Made by a program: the position numbers and the translations under genes. From Candidatus Poribacteria bacterium (lineage in GTDB: Bacteria; Poribacteria; WGA-4E; PCPOR2b), in the NCBI GenBank assembly GCA_028819845.1, contig JAPPKS010000032.1:239503-303502 (forward strand): a DNA stretch of 64,000 bases, read 5' to 3'. Below, piece by piece: positions 43,995 through 53,344 of this stretch; the first letter of the stretch is position 1, and each line of letters opens with the position of its first letter. Under the pieces are notes generated by a model that saw nothing but the letters and a program-made list of their open reading frames with translations, was not told the DNA's origin and did no database searches.

Positions 43995-44448
43995 TGGCGT
44001 ATCAGTCTTTACTATACACTTGGCGTATCGAAAATAGAGGATAATCCGCGTCATTCTATCAAAACGTCCTGCCGACTTCAATTTAAATCACTCGCCAAAA
44101 ACAGTTTAATCGAAGAAGAAGTTTGGTTTCGATAGCCCTCTCAACCCAACTCAAAAGTGCTTTACCTATCGCTCAATCGCTTGACTTTCACACGCTGCAT
44201 AAGGTATATTACCAATAAATTCCAGCGTTTGAAACAGGGCAAACTGTGAAGGTTTTCCAGCTTAAGTCGTATTCATCACTGTCCATAGGATGGGGGTAAG
44301 TTCACGGCGAACCTAGTGGACAAGAACCGATTGTATGTGAAAGTTACAGAGATAGGGGACGAGGATTTCGGTGTCAGCGTGGGAGATTAGGCGTAAAATC
44401 GTGCATTTTATGACATATAGGTTTTCAACCCATTAGAGAGTTTCTACT
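43995..44448. other. spacer upstream of the unknown two-gene pair
   Basis: Divergent promoter region. A frame without a good start (GGKFTANLVDKNRLYVKVTE, then IGDEDFGVSVGD and TAG at about 44390) reads like the tail of a lost protein, but nothing upstream supports it. No RNA or long repeat was seen. Confidence 0.35.
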
Positions 44449-45105
44449 TTGAATCATACAAGCAATGAGGGCGTTACGCTTTCGACAGATCAGCAGACAG
44501 TATTTAACTGGATTAACGATGAACTCCAGTTACCGGTATTTGCTGAAGCTTACAAAGGTGCATTAAATCTCCTAGAAAAGAAACTGCCGGGCTACATTAC
44601 GTTCGTATCCCACACCGGCAGGGATTTGATGAACAGCCTTCCCCGGTTGGGAATCCAGCCAGAGTCGGTTCAATATGTGCAACTTGTGGGTGAAATACAA
44701 AATCATTGGGAAGACGAATGGGGAGTGGAAGTTGTTAGTAATATAGATAACACCGAAATTGGAAATTTAATCCCTTATGAAATTTGTGAAAAGATACAGG
44801 TTCTAATCAATAAACACAGAGATGGACGTCACCGAGCCTCAAAAGCAGAAAGCCTATTCTTCACAACCTTTTTGGATTATGCCGACGCGGATGAGATTCC
44901 CCTAAACCTTCTGACAGAATGGAAGCGCGCAAGACGGTGGTTTTTGGAACATACCCATCTACGTGATGGCGAATTTGACATGGCTGCATCCTCTGAAGTA
45001 GTTAGACATTTTCAGAACCTTGATGACTTTCTATACACCGCTGCTAGCAGCGAACTTGAGCGGATAAGGAGTATGGATGAAATCTTGGAAGAAACCAACG
45101 AATGA
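44449..45105 (+). CDS. unknown protein, first gene of an overlapping pair
   Basis: 218 residues; TTG start behind a weak GAGAG. It appears all-helical and soluble. Notable segments are FAEAYKGALNLLEKKLPGYI followed by FVSHTGRDLMNSLP, and later RRWFLEHTHLRDGEFD. The last contains an R-x4-H spacing like that of HEPN RNases, but the fold is not demonstrated. The C-terminal 29 bases overlap the start of the 969-aa gene, so the two are translationally coupled. I recognise no named family. Location between a type IIG enzyme and a J-domain protein hints at a defence or stress role. Confidence 0.65.
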   Translation: MNHTSNEGVTLSTDQQTVFNWINDELQLPVFAEAYKGALNLLEKKLPGYITFVSHTGRDLMNSLPRLGIQPESVQYVQLVGEIQNHWEDEWGVEVVSNIDNTEIGNLIPYEICEKIQVLINKHRDGRHRASKAESLFFTTFLDYADADEIPLNLLTEWKRARRWFLEHTHLRDGEFDMAASSEVVRHFQNLDDFLYTAASSELERIRSMDEILEETNE

Positions 45106-47986
45106 AATGATAGATAAGGCCTTAAGGCTGGTCAAAAAAGGAACCGGGCGCCGGTATTTTTTCTCAAGGTTGTCGAATCCCCTCTGGATTCAACCGCTCG
45201 TCAAACGCGGAATTTTTCAGTCACCCCCAAAAATTAGATACTTTGACGATGGCTACGTTCAATTCCCCCGTTGGCCCGAACTTCAATACCTCAAAAATGT
45301 GTCGTGCGATGTGCCCGATCAAGTTGTTAATTTAGTGTTGGGACTCCCTAAAGTTGACAATCCTAGCGTTTATGATGACATTTTGGAAATTGCATTGGAA
45401 CTCCGCGGAGAACATTCCGCCAAACTGATGCCGAAAATACTTGAATCTCTAGAGCTAGAACACCAAGTTTGGACGTATCAATACTCAGACTTGTTAGCCC
45501 ATTGGACCAAGGAGAATCAGATATCGGATGCATTGGAACTTTCAAAAATACTAGTTGCGTTTTTGCCTGATTCCCAAGAAAGGGACAAGCGGAAACGGCG
45601 GAGAGAGAATCAGCAAGATTTAGCCGCAATAGCAACTAGGGTAGCGGCGACGCAACTTGAACCGTCCCCTCGAATTGGTAGTTGGGAATACGGTGAGATA
45701 TTGTCCAAAGGCGTTCGTCCGCTTGCCGAGGAAGAACCCTACAAGGTTGCGTGCATTCTCATCTATGCCGCCGCAAATATGATTGATGTGCGAACGCATC
45801 AAGGGGACTTTGACAACGATGTCGACTATTCCGATTACTGGTGTGTACGGCTCGATGAATCTGAGGATGATTATGAAGCCCCTGATAAATCACTGGTTCA
45901 TACACTCACCTTCGCTTGTCATCGGGTTTACGAAAAAAGACCCGATTCAATTCTCGATTTGGACGAAGCATTGCGCAACCAGCACAGGCGTATATTCAAA
46001 CGCCTGCGCCAGCACCTCTATGCCAAATATCCAAGTGAGCAAACCAAACCGTGGATTCGGCAAATGATTCTAGATTATCAAGATTATCAACGATTGGAAT
46101 ACGGTTATGAATTTCAACAAATGATTCGAAGAGCTTGTGAACAGTTTGGTACGGCATTGCTTACAAAGGAAGAGCTTAGACATATTTTCGATTGCATCCT
46201 GAACGGCCCGTCGAAAGATACCCTTAACCAGGACGAGTTTAGACAACTTCAGCTCCGTTTCCATCGCAAGCAACTCAAGCCTTTTGCGCCCGTGCTATTC
46301 GGCGAATATGAAACCTATTTGCAACAGTTAGAATCTGAGGCTCAGGCTGAGGATGAGATATCCGATGACGACTATCCGCTAATAAAGACAAGAGGAGGAC
46401 CAGTTTCTAGTCGTAGCCCACGCTCACCCGACGACCTTTCCAAACTCACCGATGAAGAACTACTCGCCTACATAAACAAGTACGAGGGAGAAAAGCCCCT
46501 TTACAAAGGTAATCATTTTATAGAAGTCAACATTGAAGGCCTCAGCGTCGCGTTTCAAACTTTTTTCACGCAACACATTATCCCGAATCTCAAAAGGCGC
46601 AAATTCTGGATTGAAAATCGCGAAAAAATTGAGAGACCCATTTACGTGCGAATGATGATTGTCGCCATGCAAACGGACGTAAAATCGAAGCACTTCGACA
46701 GGCTTAGCGCGTGGTTATCATTTAGCGAATGGGTACTTTCCCACCCTGACCAAGATCTCAAGGAAGACTATAGGCTAGGTAAACAAGGCGACGAATCCCG
46801 AGACAACCCTAACTGGTACAATTCCCGGCGGGCAGTCTGTGATTTTATCGAAGTATGCCTGCAAGACGATGTAAACGTTCCCATCTCCGCACGGCTGCAA
46901 CTTTCCACACTGCTGAAGATGCTTTGCACACAATATGATTCATGGCTGGATCGAGACAAGCGGCACTTTTTGAACCAAAACGACCTCATCACCGAGGGAA
47001 TCAACAACACACGCAGCCTTGCACTCGACGCGTTGGTTCAATTCGGATTCTGGGTGCAAAGACATGATTCAGAATCTGAAGTCTCTGAATTAACGGCGAT
47101 TCTTGAAAGTCGGTTTGCTTCGGAAATGGGACATCCCTTGACGCTGCCGGAGTATGCCATCCTAGGCAGAGACTATCGCCTGATTTATAGCCTAAATAAA
47201 ACCTGGGCGACTGAACACAAATCAGACTTTTTTCCACAAGGGAATCTGTCAGCGTGGCTGGCGGCGTTTGATAGTTTCGTGCGTTATAATCGCCCCTTCA
47301 AGGCTCTCTTTGAAATTCTTCGAGATGACTTCGATTTTGCACTGCAACATATAGAAGATTTCAGAAATCAAGATTTAGCCGACAGTAAACGTACAGAAAT
47401 CCTGGGAGACTATCTGTTCCACTATTATATGTGGGATATGTATCCGCTCAAAGGTGAAAGCAGTCTGCTTCAACGGTTCTACCAAGTGACCGAAAAGAAT
47501 CGAAAGCAATGGGCAAATTTGTTTGACTGCGTCGGTCGTAACGTGTGGGCTATTCGTGGACAACTCGATAATTGCCTAAAGGACAAACTCAGTGCATTCT
47601 ATGATTGGCGTTTTGAGGTCAAAGAACCGATCGAACTTCAGAAGTTTACCTACTGGCTCAAAGCCAAATGCTTAGACGCCGAATGGCGATTGGATGAGTA
47701 TTCCAGAATTCTGGATTTGTGTAAAGCGGACGATGTGTCGATTTCTTTGCAGTTGGAGGCGTTGTGTGAGATGCTTACGGATCACAAAGCGAAGGTAGTT
47801 GAATGCTTCGCCAAGTTGACCCATGGGCGCAGCGATGACAACATTTACATTCGGACAGAGGTAGCAAAAACAATCCTGAACGCTGGTCTGGCAAGCGACG
47901 ACCAAAACGTGCACCAAAACGCACAACGCGCCCGAGAAAACCTACTCCGTCTTGGCAGATTTGATTTGTTGGAATTGGATGATTGA
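45077..47986 (+). CDS. unknown large helical protein, second gene of the pair
   Basis: 969 residues. The ATG is five bases after AAGGAG, inside the end of the 218-aa gene. It starts MKSWKKPTNEMIDKALRLVK with a conserved-looking FFSRLSNPLWIQPLVKRGIF. The rest is a long series of predicted helices (VYDDILEIALELRGEHSAKL, DALELSKILVAFLPD and so on), as in alpha-solenoids. An acidic, disordered insert near residues 415-460 (QAEDEISDDDYPLIKTRGGP) splits it in two. No Walker, nuclease or protease motif was seen. It looks like the helical sensor or scaffold half of a system without its own ATPase. Function unknown. Confidence 0.7.
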   Translation: MKSWKKPTNEMIDKALRLVKKGTGRRYFFSRLSNPLWIQPLVKRGIFQSPPKIRYFDDGYVQFPRWPELQYLKNVSCDVPDQVVNLVLGLPKVDNPSVYDDILEIALELRGEHSAKLMPKILESLELEHQVWTYQYSDLLAHWTKENQISDALELSKILVAFLPDSQERDKRKRRRENQQDLAAIATRVAATQLEPSPRIGSWEYGEILSKGVRPLAEEEPYKVACILIYAAANMIDVRTHQGDFDNDVDYSDYWCVRLDESEDDYEAPDKSLVHTLTFACHRVYEKRPDSILDLDEALRNQHRRIFKRLRQHLYAKYPSEQTKPWIRQMILDYQDYQRLEYGYEFQQMIRRACEQFGTALLTKEELRHIFDCILNGPSKDTLNQDEFRQLQLRFHRKQLKPFAPVLFGEYETYLQQLESEAQAEDEISDDDYPLIKTRGGPVSSRSPRSPDDLSKLTDEELLAYINKYEGEKPLYKGNHFIEVNIEGLSVAFQTFFTQHIIPNLKRRKFWIENREKIERPIYVRMMIVAMQTDVKSKHFDRLSAWLSFSEWVLSHPDQDLKEDYRLGKQGDESRDNPNWYNSRRAVCDFIEVCLQDDVNVPISARLQLSTLLKMLCTQYDSWLDRDKRHFLNQNDLITEGINNTRSLALDALVQFGFWVQRHDSESEVSELTAILESRFASEMGHPLTLPEYAILGRDYRLIYSLNKTWATEHKSDFFPQGNLSAWLAAFDSFVRYNRPFKALFEILRDDFDFALQHIEDFRNQDLADSKRTEILGDYLFHYYMWDMYPLKGESSLLQRFYQVTEKNRKQWANLFDCVGRNVWAIRGQLDNCLKDKLSAFYDWRFEVKEPIELQKFTYWLKAKCLDAEWRLDEYSRILDLCKADDVSISLQLEALCEMLTDHKAKVVECFAKLTHGRSDDNIYIRTEVAKTILNAGLASDDQNVHQNAQRARENLLRLGRFDLLELDD

Positions 47987-48309
47987 GGATAATGTGCGTG
48001 ATGTAGTTGCAAGTAGGTGGATTGAACGATTAATTGAGCGAATAGCGATGGCGACGGCTCTTCCTAGCCCTTGTCGGCGATAGTTAAAGCTCAACAACTG
48101 GTAAAATGCAATTAGCTTGTGGTGGAACAGCCTAATTCTAAACAAAAGGGGACAGTGCCGCCCCTATCTTCGTCAAGGTCGGCAGTTCAGGCATTTCATT
48201 TGCTCGATTTTATTATGGTCTACATAATTAACCCAGTTATGCGGAATAAAACCTTATGACCTGGGTGGGGGAGAGTGTTTCCGGCTCGCATTCAATCCGG
48301 GAGCGTTGA
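47987..48309. other. gene-free spacer
   Basis: Contains a worn copy of the dispersed repeat (TGAACGATTAATTGAGCGAA at about 48021) and the leader of the J-domain gene. Nothing else supported. Confidence 0.4.
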
Positions 48310-49089
48310 ATGACACGCACTAAGGCATTAGGCATCTTGGGGTTGTCTAGCACGGCAACGCCCAACGATATAAAAAAGGCATTTCGAAACCTCGCCAAAA
48401 TTACACACCCAGATAAAAACAATTCCCCCGGCGCACATCAACGATTTATTGATGTAAAAACCGCTTACGGGATCTTATCTGACCCACAGGCGCAACGAGA
48501 ACACGCCGCGCGAGAAGCACGGGAACGTCAGGAGAGAGAAGCGCGAGAAAAGGCAGAACGGGAACGTAAAGAACGCGAAATAAAAGAACGATTACGCGCC
48601 GCGGCAAATCTGGTGGCGAGATTAAAACGAGAACGCCAAAAGAGACAAGCACGGGAGTGGGCAGAACGAGAACGGCAGGGGAGAATAGCACAAGTAAAAG
48701 ATGTAGAGACCTTGCTGCATAAATTGAGGAGTTTGGCTATAGATGCCGATCGCGGTGTTCCAGAACTCGAAGAGAAGTTGGAAGACATTTTGGATCGACT
48801 GCGTGAAAAATATAAGCAAAGAAGGCTTTCAGCCGACACGGTTGAAGAAATAAAATCTCTCAAGGCTCGAATCGAGAATATTATTCGGCAAATGAAGCAA
48901 GGCAAGCTGAAGCCTAAATCCAAACCGAATCCCCAAGACAATTTAACTTATTGCAATATCTGTGGTTCAAAAGCGGTTAAGGTATTGAATAGAAAAGATG
49001 GCCGCAAACGGAATCACTGTTCCGTTTGCGGAAATAGCAAATTTCTGAATCCCCTCTTCAGAACGGCGAATCGCCATAGGTTTGGTTGA
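48310..49089 (+). CDS. J-domain protein with coiled coil and C-terminal zinc ribbon
   Basis: 259 residues. Residues 1-65 form a DnaJ domain with an intact HPD in ITHPDKNN. Residues ~65-125 are an almost uninterrupted Arg/Glu helix (EARERQEREAREKAERERKE), probably a coiled coil, and a second helical part follows. The end is a zinc ribbon: YCNICGSKAVKV and NHCSVCGNSKF (two C-x2-C pairs). It lacks the Gly/Phe region and DnaJ substrate domains, so it is a class III co-chaperone. It should recruit Hsp70 to a target bound by the ribbon. It sits downstream of the unknown pair, separated by ~320 bases, so co-regulation is not shown. Confidence 0.8.
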   Translation: MTRTKALGILGLSSTATPNDIKKAFRNLAKITHPDKNNSPGAHQRFIDVKTAYGILSDPQAQREHAAREARERQEREAREKAERERKEREIKERLRAAANLVARLKRERQKRQAREWAERERQGRIAQVKDVETLLHKLRSLAIDADRGVPELEEKLEDILDRLREKYKQRRLSADTVEEIKSLKARIENIIRQMKQGKLKPKSKPNPQDNLTYCNICGSKAVKVLNRKDGRKRNHCSVCGNSKFLNPLFRTANRHRFG

Positions 49090-49195
49090 AAGGGCCAAAC
49101 TCGTGTCCCTGTTGAACTTGGGAGAGATACTACCTTTAAACATAACACTCAGCCCAGCGTACACCGCTACAGCGCATATTCTGAAACATAGCGTA

Positions 49196-49224
49196 TTGAC
49201 GCATCCAATTAGTCGTGATAAAAT
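49196..49224 (+). promoter_or_regulatory. sigma-70-like promoter
   Basis: TTGACG, 17-base spacer, TAAAAT. Start near 49231, ~83 bases before the ATG at 49314. Confidence 0.6.
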
Positions 49225-49313
49225 TGCCCTGCTCAATGACAATCGCTGCCATTGGTAGGATAGCAGCCCTAACCTACGAGCGCGTCCAAACATGAATACT
49301 TCAGGAGGAGAAT

Positions 49314-49958
49314 ATGTTCCGATTAATATTGATTGCATTTGCCGTAGCATTTCTCGCAACGACTCAGGTGGTTGCACAGAAGTTTGAAGATGTTGTTTAT
49401 TTGAAAAATGGAGGTATCATTCGCGGAACAATCATTGAACAGATTCCAGAAAAATCGCTGAATATAGTAAGATTTGACGGCAAGGCATTCCGATTCAAGA
49501 TGAAAGAGATTGAAAAAATCTCCAAGGAGACCGTGATGAGAATGCATGGAATTGAGAAAAAGAAAAATCCCATGGTAGCGCTCGGTCTTTCGTTTCCAAT
49601 CATTGGAGCCGGGCAATTCTACAACGGCCAATATGCGAAGGGAGCAATCCAATTCGGCGCGGGAATCGTAGGTTTGGGACTCACATTGAGTGCGGGCGGT
49701 GATAACAAGGACGAATCCGATGATAACCCAGACGGCGATAATGGTGGCTGGGTTAGAGTTCCCGGTTATCTGCTCTTGTTCGGCGGAGCAATATGGTCGC
49801 TGATTGATGCGCCGATGTCAGCAAATAAAATCAACCAGCAGAATCAAGTTGCATCTTTCGGACACCTGTTTCAGCTTGACGGCGACCGAGCCACACTTGG
49901 CTTGGACCCTGTTGCGTCACGCAACGGGTTAGGTACGCAATTAACGCTCCGGTTTTAG
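49314..49958 (+). CDS. secreted/membrane protein with TM2/DUF5683-like segment
   Basis: 214 residues behind AGGAGGAG. The signal peptide ends near residue 22 (TTQVVAQ). DVVYLKNGGIIRGTIIEQIP is a small beta motif common in secreted bacterial proteins that precede a membrane domain. Two hydrophobic hairpins follow: LSFPIIGAGQFYNGQYAKGA with IQFGAGIVGLGLT, and GYLLLFGGAIWSLIDAP. The GAGQFYNGQYAKG part resembles the TM2/DUF5683 'pG.GQ.Yng...kG' motif. An Asp/Asn-rich loop (DNKDESDDNPDGDN) joins them. Probably an envelope protein; function unknown. Confidence 0.7.
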   Translation: MFRLILIAFAVAFLATTQVVAQKFEDVVYLKNGGIIRGTIIEQIPEKSLNIVRFDGKAFRFKMKEIEKISKETVMRMHGIEKKKNPMVALGLSFPIIGAGQFYNGQYAKGAIQFGAGIVGLGLTLSAGGDNKDESDDNPDGDNGGWVRVPGYLLLFGGAIWSLIDAPMSANKINQQNQVASFGHLFQLDGDRATLGLDPVASRNGLGTQLTLRF

Positions 49959-49976
49959 AACGCGAAAGCATTTCCT

Positions 49977-50023
49977 AAACCCAACGCTTTTCTGTCGTCC
50001 GGAGGTTTGAAAAACGTTGGGTT
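49977..50023. repeat. AACCCAACG/CGTTGGGTT hairpin
   Basis: Inverted 9-base arms just after the 49314 gene. A related, weaker pair (GGTTGGGTAAAACG and GCGTAACCCAAC) brackets 38530-38625. Possible terminator or REP-type element. Confidence 0.5.
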
Positions 50024-50138
50024 ACGCTTCATCGGTTCACATTTTGACCGCAGTCGAAACACCGACCGCATGCAGCAAACTTCCTTTGGTTCGTCCACGC
50101 CGATCAACCCAACCTACAATAGCTTTTTTAACTCTTCA

Positions 50139-50744
50139 CTAACCACTCTCCACCGCCTTTATCGCTTCAACGCGAATTGATTTTGGCGAGGTTGGACAGT
50201 GATACTGGCAGACGCCGCAGCCGACGCAGCCCGGCGACATGACCTCAACCCGGTTATGTGCGTCTATCCGAATCGCGCGCTCGCCGATTGGACAACTGTC
50301 GACGCAGTCGCGGCAGCCGATTGCTTGTGTCCGAAGGCACGTATCATAATTGACGCCCGCTAACCCAATCTGAATCTCGTTGACCGTCAGTTTTTGCAGC
50401 GCCCCGCTTGGGCAAACGTTCATACATTCGAGCGTTTCGCAGACCACGCACGGTTGATAGTCCGGATCGATGAACGGGGTTCCCGCCCGATCGGGATCGC
50501 GTGCATTGATAGGTTGGATTGCACGAGCCGGACAACTGTTTACGCAGGCTCCGCTGCGCACACACGTATCCAAAAACTCATCCTCAATAATCGCCCCTGG
50601 CGGACGCAACAATGCTTTTTCGGCGGGGATATACGCGCCAATCTGTGAATCCACGTACTCTGCGACCGGCTGCGCAAGCCTAGACAGCGCCTCCCGAAAA
50701 AAGGATCGTCTGGTGTGTGCCATTGAATCGTCAGATTTTGCCAT
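50139..50744 (-). CDS. polyferredoxin, NapG/MauM-like
   Basis: 201 residues. The N-terminus has a short Tat-like motif (TRRSFFREAL) but no long hydrophobic stretch after it, so export is uncertain. Four [4Fe-4S] sites are seen: CVRSGACVNSCP, CVVCETLECMNVCP, CLRTQAIGCRDCVDSCP and CVGCGVCQYHCP. The unusual spacing in sites 2 and 3 is typical of NapG/MauM-type ferredoxins. It would pass electrons between quinone-linked and soluble partners. No nap or mau genes are adjacent. A GAGG site precedes the ATG; M8 is a possible alternative start. Convergent with the 49314 gene. Confidence 0.87.
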   Translation of the reverse strand: MAKSDDSMAHTRRSFFREALSRLAQPVAEYVDSQIGAYIPAEKALLRPPGAIIEDEFLDTCVRSGACVNSCPARAIQPINARDPDRAGTPFIDPDYQPCVVCETLECMNVCPSGALQKLTVNEIQIGLAGVNYDTCLRTQAIGCRDCVDSCPIGERAIRIDAHNRVEVMSPGCVGCGVCQYHCPTSPKSIRVEAIKAVESG

Positions 50745-51113
50745 ATGCGTTCAGCCTCAGCCGTATACTGCCGCAAGGTAGGGAAAGTCTAGACCCTTGC
50801 CGCGGAATTGCGGTGAATCCTTCATCATGCCGGACTCGTCCAACCGCTTTTTCTGCCTACGCGCTATCCACCGCGCCATTGTCAATTTTGGCAAAGGTGC
50901 ACGCCGGTGTCAAGCGTAAAATCCATTCATCCGTTGACGGCAACTATGGGATTTTAATTGACAAAACAGGCGGCTCAAATTACAATTGACAGATTGACGG
51001 GCCGCTGCGGTAAACAACTGCGTTCTAATCACACTGTTGCATGTGGTTCTGTGCAGCGCGGTTGCGGCGTTCGCTGGCGGCGTAATCAAATGGCTAAAAA
51101 TTCAAACAACGAA
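50745..51113. other. gene-free spacer
   Basis: Divergent leader between the ferredoxin and the P460-like cytochrome genes. The frame of the latter is open back to 50958, but that part has no signal or domain. No RNA or strong promoter was seen. Confidence 0.35.
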
Positions 51114-51707
51114 ATGGAGGCGAATATCATAATACGGCAAAATAACTATCGGATGAATCTCATACTTGCGCTGATTCTGATTGGGGCACCGGTCTTTCTC
51201 TCGTGCGGCGATGAGGGCGAACCGGTATCTCCCATGACAGACGGAGAGATGCAACCTGATAACGGAGATAAAGACCCGGACGGCATGATGGTGGAACAAC
51301 CGGAAGCGCTTCCCGGACTGCCAGACTACACCGCCGGGTTTGAGACTTGGCTAAAGATGAACGCGGAGCCGATTGTAGGCGGCTCGCCCGCACACTTCGG
51401 CACGAAGGATATCCTTATCAATCAGGAACGCGAAGCCCTCGCACCGGACGGAAAGCAGAAGTTCCCTTATCCGGACGGAAGTATCATTGTTAAACCCGTT
51501 TACCGATCCGACCAAGACTTCATCGGAATATTTGCCCTCATGAGGAAAGAGGCGGGAAGTAATCCCGGTGCCAATGACTGGACGTTCATCGAATACTCGC
51601 GCCGCGAAGGGGACGCGGCATTTACAGTGCTCGCAAAAGGCAAGCTCTGCGAAGGTTGTCATTCGGGTGTCCAAGACACAGATTACGCATTTCAACGGCT
51701 TGAGTAG
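51114..51707 (+). CDS. cytochrome P460-like c-type haem lipoprotein
   Basis: About 197 residues from ATG 51114. ATG 51153 is possible but leaves no basic residue before the hydrophobic core, and ATG 51090 also remains. The signal MNLILALILIGAPVFLSC ends in a plausible lipobox. An acidic, disordered linker follows (EGEPVSPMTDGEMQPDNGDK). The C-terminal domain has GSIIVKPVY, FALMRKEAG, DWTFIEYSRREGD and finally LCEGCHSG, a single haem-binding C-x2-C-H near the end, as in cytochrome P460/c'-beta. Periplasmic or surface electron carrier or oxidase; P460 members oxidise hydroxylamine or bind NO, but the crosslinking Lys cannot be judged here. Confidence 0.75.
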   Translation: MEANIIIRQNNYRMNLILALILIGAPVFLSCGDEGEPVSPMTDGEMQPDNGDKDPDGMMVEQPEALPGLPDYTAGFETWLKMNAEPIVGGSPAHFGTKDILINQEREALAPDGKQKFPYPDGSIIVKPVYRSDQDFIGIFALMRKEAGSNPGANDWTFIEYSRREGDAAFTVLAKGKLCEGCHSGVQDTDYAFQRLE

Positions 51708-51758
51708 TTGACGAGGTATACGTAAATCTTGTAATGGGGTCAAGCAAACTGTGACTTG

Positions 51759-51788
51759 AAACCGAGTTTTTTCTTCAAAACTCGGTTT
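51759..51788. repeat. AACCGAGTTTT hairpin, copy 2
   Basis: AAACCGAGTTTT-ttcttc-AAAACTCGGTTT between the cytochrome and mtaB. Same stem as 30642-30670. A T-run in the loop side makes a terminator role possible. Confidence 0.55.
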
Positions 51789-51815
51789 CTGTAAATTTCA
51801 GCGAGAGTAAGATAA

Positions 51816-53156
51816 ATGCCTACAGCAGCGCTTATCACCTTCGGGTGCAAGGTCAACCAATATGATACGCAGTCAATGCAGGAAACCGTGCGGCGAAACG
51901 GTTACACCGTCGTTGATGAGGATGAATCCGCGGATATTTATTTCATCAACACCTGCACCGTGACGCATGTTGCCGACCAAAAAGCGCGTCAGGCTATTCG
52001 CCGCGCCATCCGAAAGAACCCGAACGCCAAGGTGCTCGTTACGGGCTGTTACGCGGAAAGCGGCCGGAGGGAAATCGAAAAGATACCCGGTGTATCGTTC
52101 GTGTTTGGAAACCGCGAAAAAGCCAGTCTCCAAGCGTATCTTAATGAAATTCACGGCGGTGAGGCGGCTGAAGATGATTCACCGCTCTTACGAATAAAAC
52201 CTGTGCAGCATGACCCGATCCGTGAACATGCCCGATTTAGTCACATGGGCGTGAGCGGTTTGACGCAACGCACGCGTGCGCTCATAAAGATTCAAGATGG
52301 GTGCAGCGCTTTTTGTACCTACTGTATCATCCCTTATGTCCGCGGACGCATGACCAGCCGCCCTGTAGCGCATATCGTGAAAGAAACAGAGCAGATCGCC
52401 GCAAACGGATACAAAGAGGTCGTTATCACAGGCGTGCACATGGGAACTTACGGGAAGGACAACCGGAGAAAATCGACGTTCGCCGATGTTCTGGAGAGGG
52501 TGCATCCCATCGAAGGGATTGAACGCATCCGATTTAGTTCGATTGAACCGATGAATTTCCCTGAGGACCTTGTAGATAGGATGGCAGACTTGCCAAAGTG
52601 CATGCCGCATTTCCATCTGCCGCTGCAGTCGGGCAGCGACACAATTCTGCGCCGCATGCGCCGGCAGTATACGACAGACGGGTATGGGCGCCTAGTGGAA
52701 ACGCTGCGGCTGGCTTTCCCGAGCGTCGCCGTGACCACCGATGTCATGGTCGGTTTCCCTGGGGAGACCGATGCGAATTTTGACGATTCGCTCCAATTCG
52801 TCGAGGAGATGGGATTCAGCCAGTTGCACGTGTTTCGATATTCCCCTCGGCAAGGCACAGCAGCAGCAGAGTATCCCGATCAGATACCGCCGCACAAATC
52901 GGCGGAGCGAAGCAAGGCGATGATTGCGCTTGGAAAGCAACTTCGAGACAAATTCCGGCGTCGGATGTTGGGCAAGACAATGGATGTGTTAGTCGAGGAT
53001 AGCCGGGAAGGTGAAAATCGACAGCTAGCGGGGTTTACGGGGAATTACTTGCGCGTTTTACTGGATTGTACCGATTCTGCGATTAACCGGATTATGCCGG
53101 TGAAGTTGTTGGCGTTAGACGGTGAATTTGTTCAGGGAGAGGTGCTTTCGCGCTAA
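51816..53156 (+). CDS. mtaB: tRNA (t6A37-C2)-methylthiotransferase MtaB
   Basis: 446 residues, usual length. The N-terminal UPF0004 domain has TFGCKVNQYDTQSM, INTCTVTHVADQKARQAIR and VTGCYAE, giving the three Cys of the auxiliary cluster. The radical SAM motif is CSAFCTYC in IQDGCSAFCTYCIIPYVRG. HLPLQSGSDTILRRMRR and VMVGFPGETDANF are family hallmarks. A C-terminal TRAM domain follows (TMDVLVEDSREGENRQLAGF). It adds a methylthio group to t6A37 of tRNAs reading ANN codons. The SFGCxxN/TFGC-K-VN form and IIPYVRGRMTSR favour MtaB over MiaB or RimO. Confidence 0.93.
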   Translation: MPTAALITFGCKVNQYDTQSMQETVRRNGYTVVDEDESADIYFINTCTVTHVADQKARQAIRRAIRKNPNAKVLVTGCYAESGRREIEKIPGVSFVFGNREKASLQAYLNEIHGGEAAEDDSPLLRIKPVQHDPIREHARFSHMGVSGLTQRTRALIKIQDGCSAFCTYCIIPYVRGRMTSRPVAHIVKETEQIAANGYKEVVITGVHMGTYGKDNRRKSTFADVLERVHPIEGIERIRFSSIEPMNFPEDLVDRMADLPKCMPHFHLPLQSGSDTILRRMRRQYTTDGYGRLVETLRLAFPSVAVTTDVMVGFPGETDANFDDSLQFVEEMGFSQLHVFRYSPRQGTAAAEYPDQIPPHKSAERSKAMIALGKQLRDKFRRRMLGKTMDVLVEDSREGENRQLAGFTGNYLRVLLDCTDSAINRIMPVKLLALDGEFVQGEVLSR

Positions 53157-53344
53157 ACTTGGTACGAGGCGCCGAAATACTGAAAGCCATTTCAGCCACA
53201 ATTAGGTGAACGGCGCACGGTTTATCGCTGCACCTGCCCTAGGTTTCCTGTGAGGCACAACCTACCATAGTTCTTAGTCGCGATCCAACGACCTACACCG
53301 CGGCTAGGCGAGTCAATTCGATAACGGCACTATAAACTCATGCA

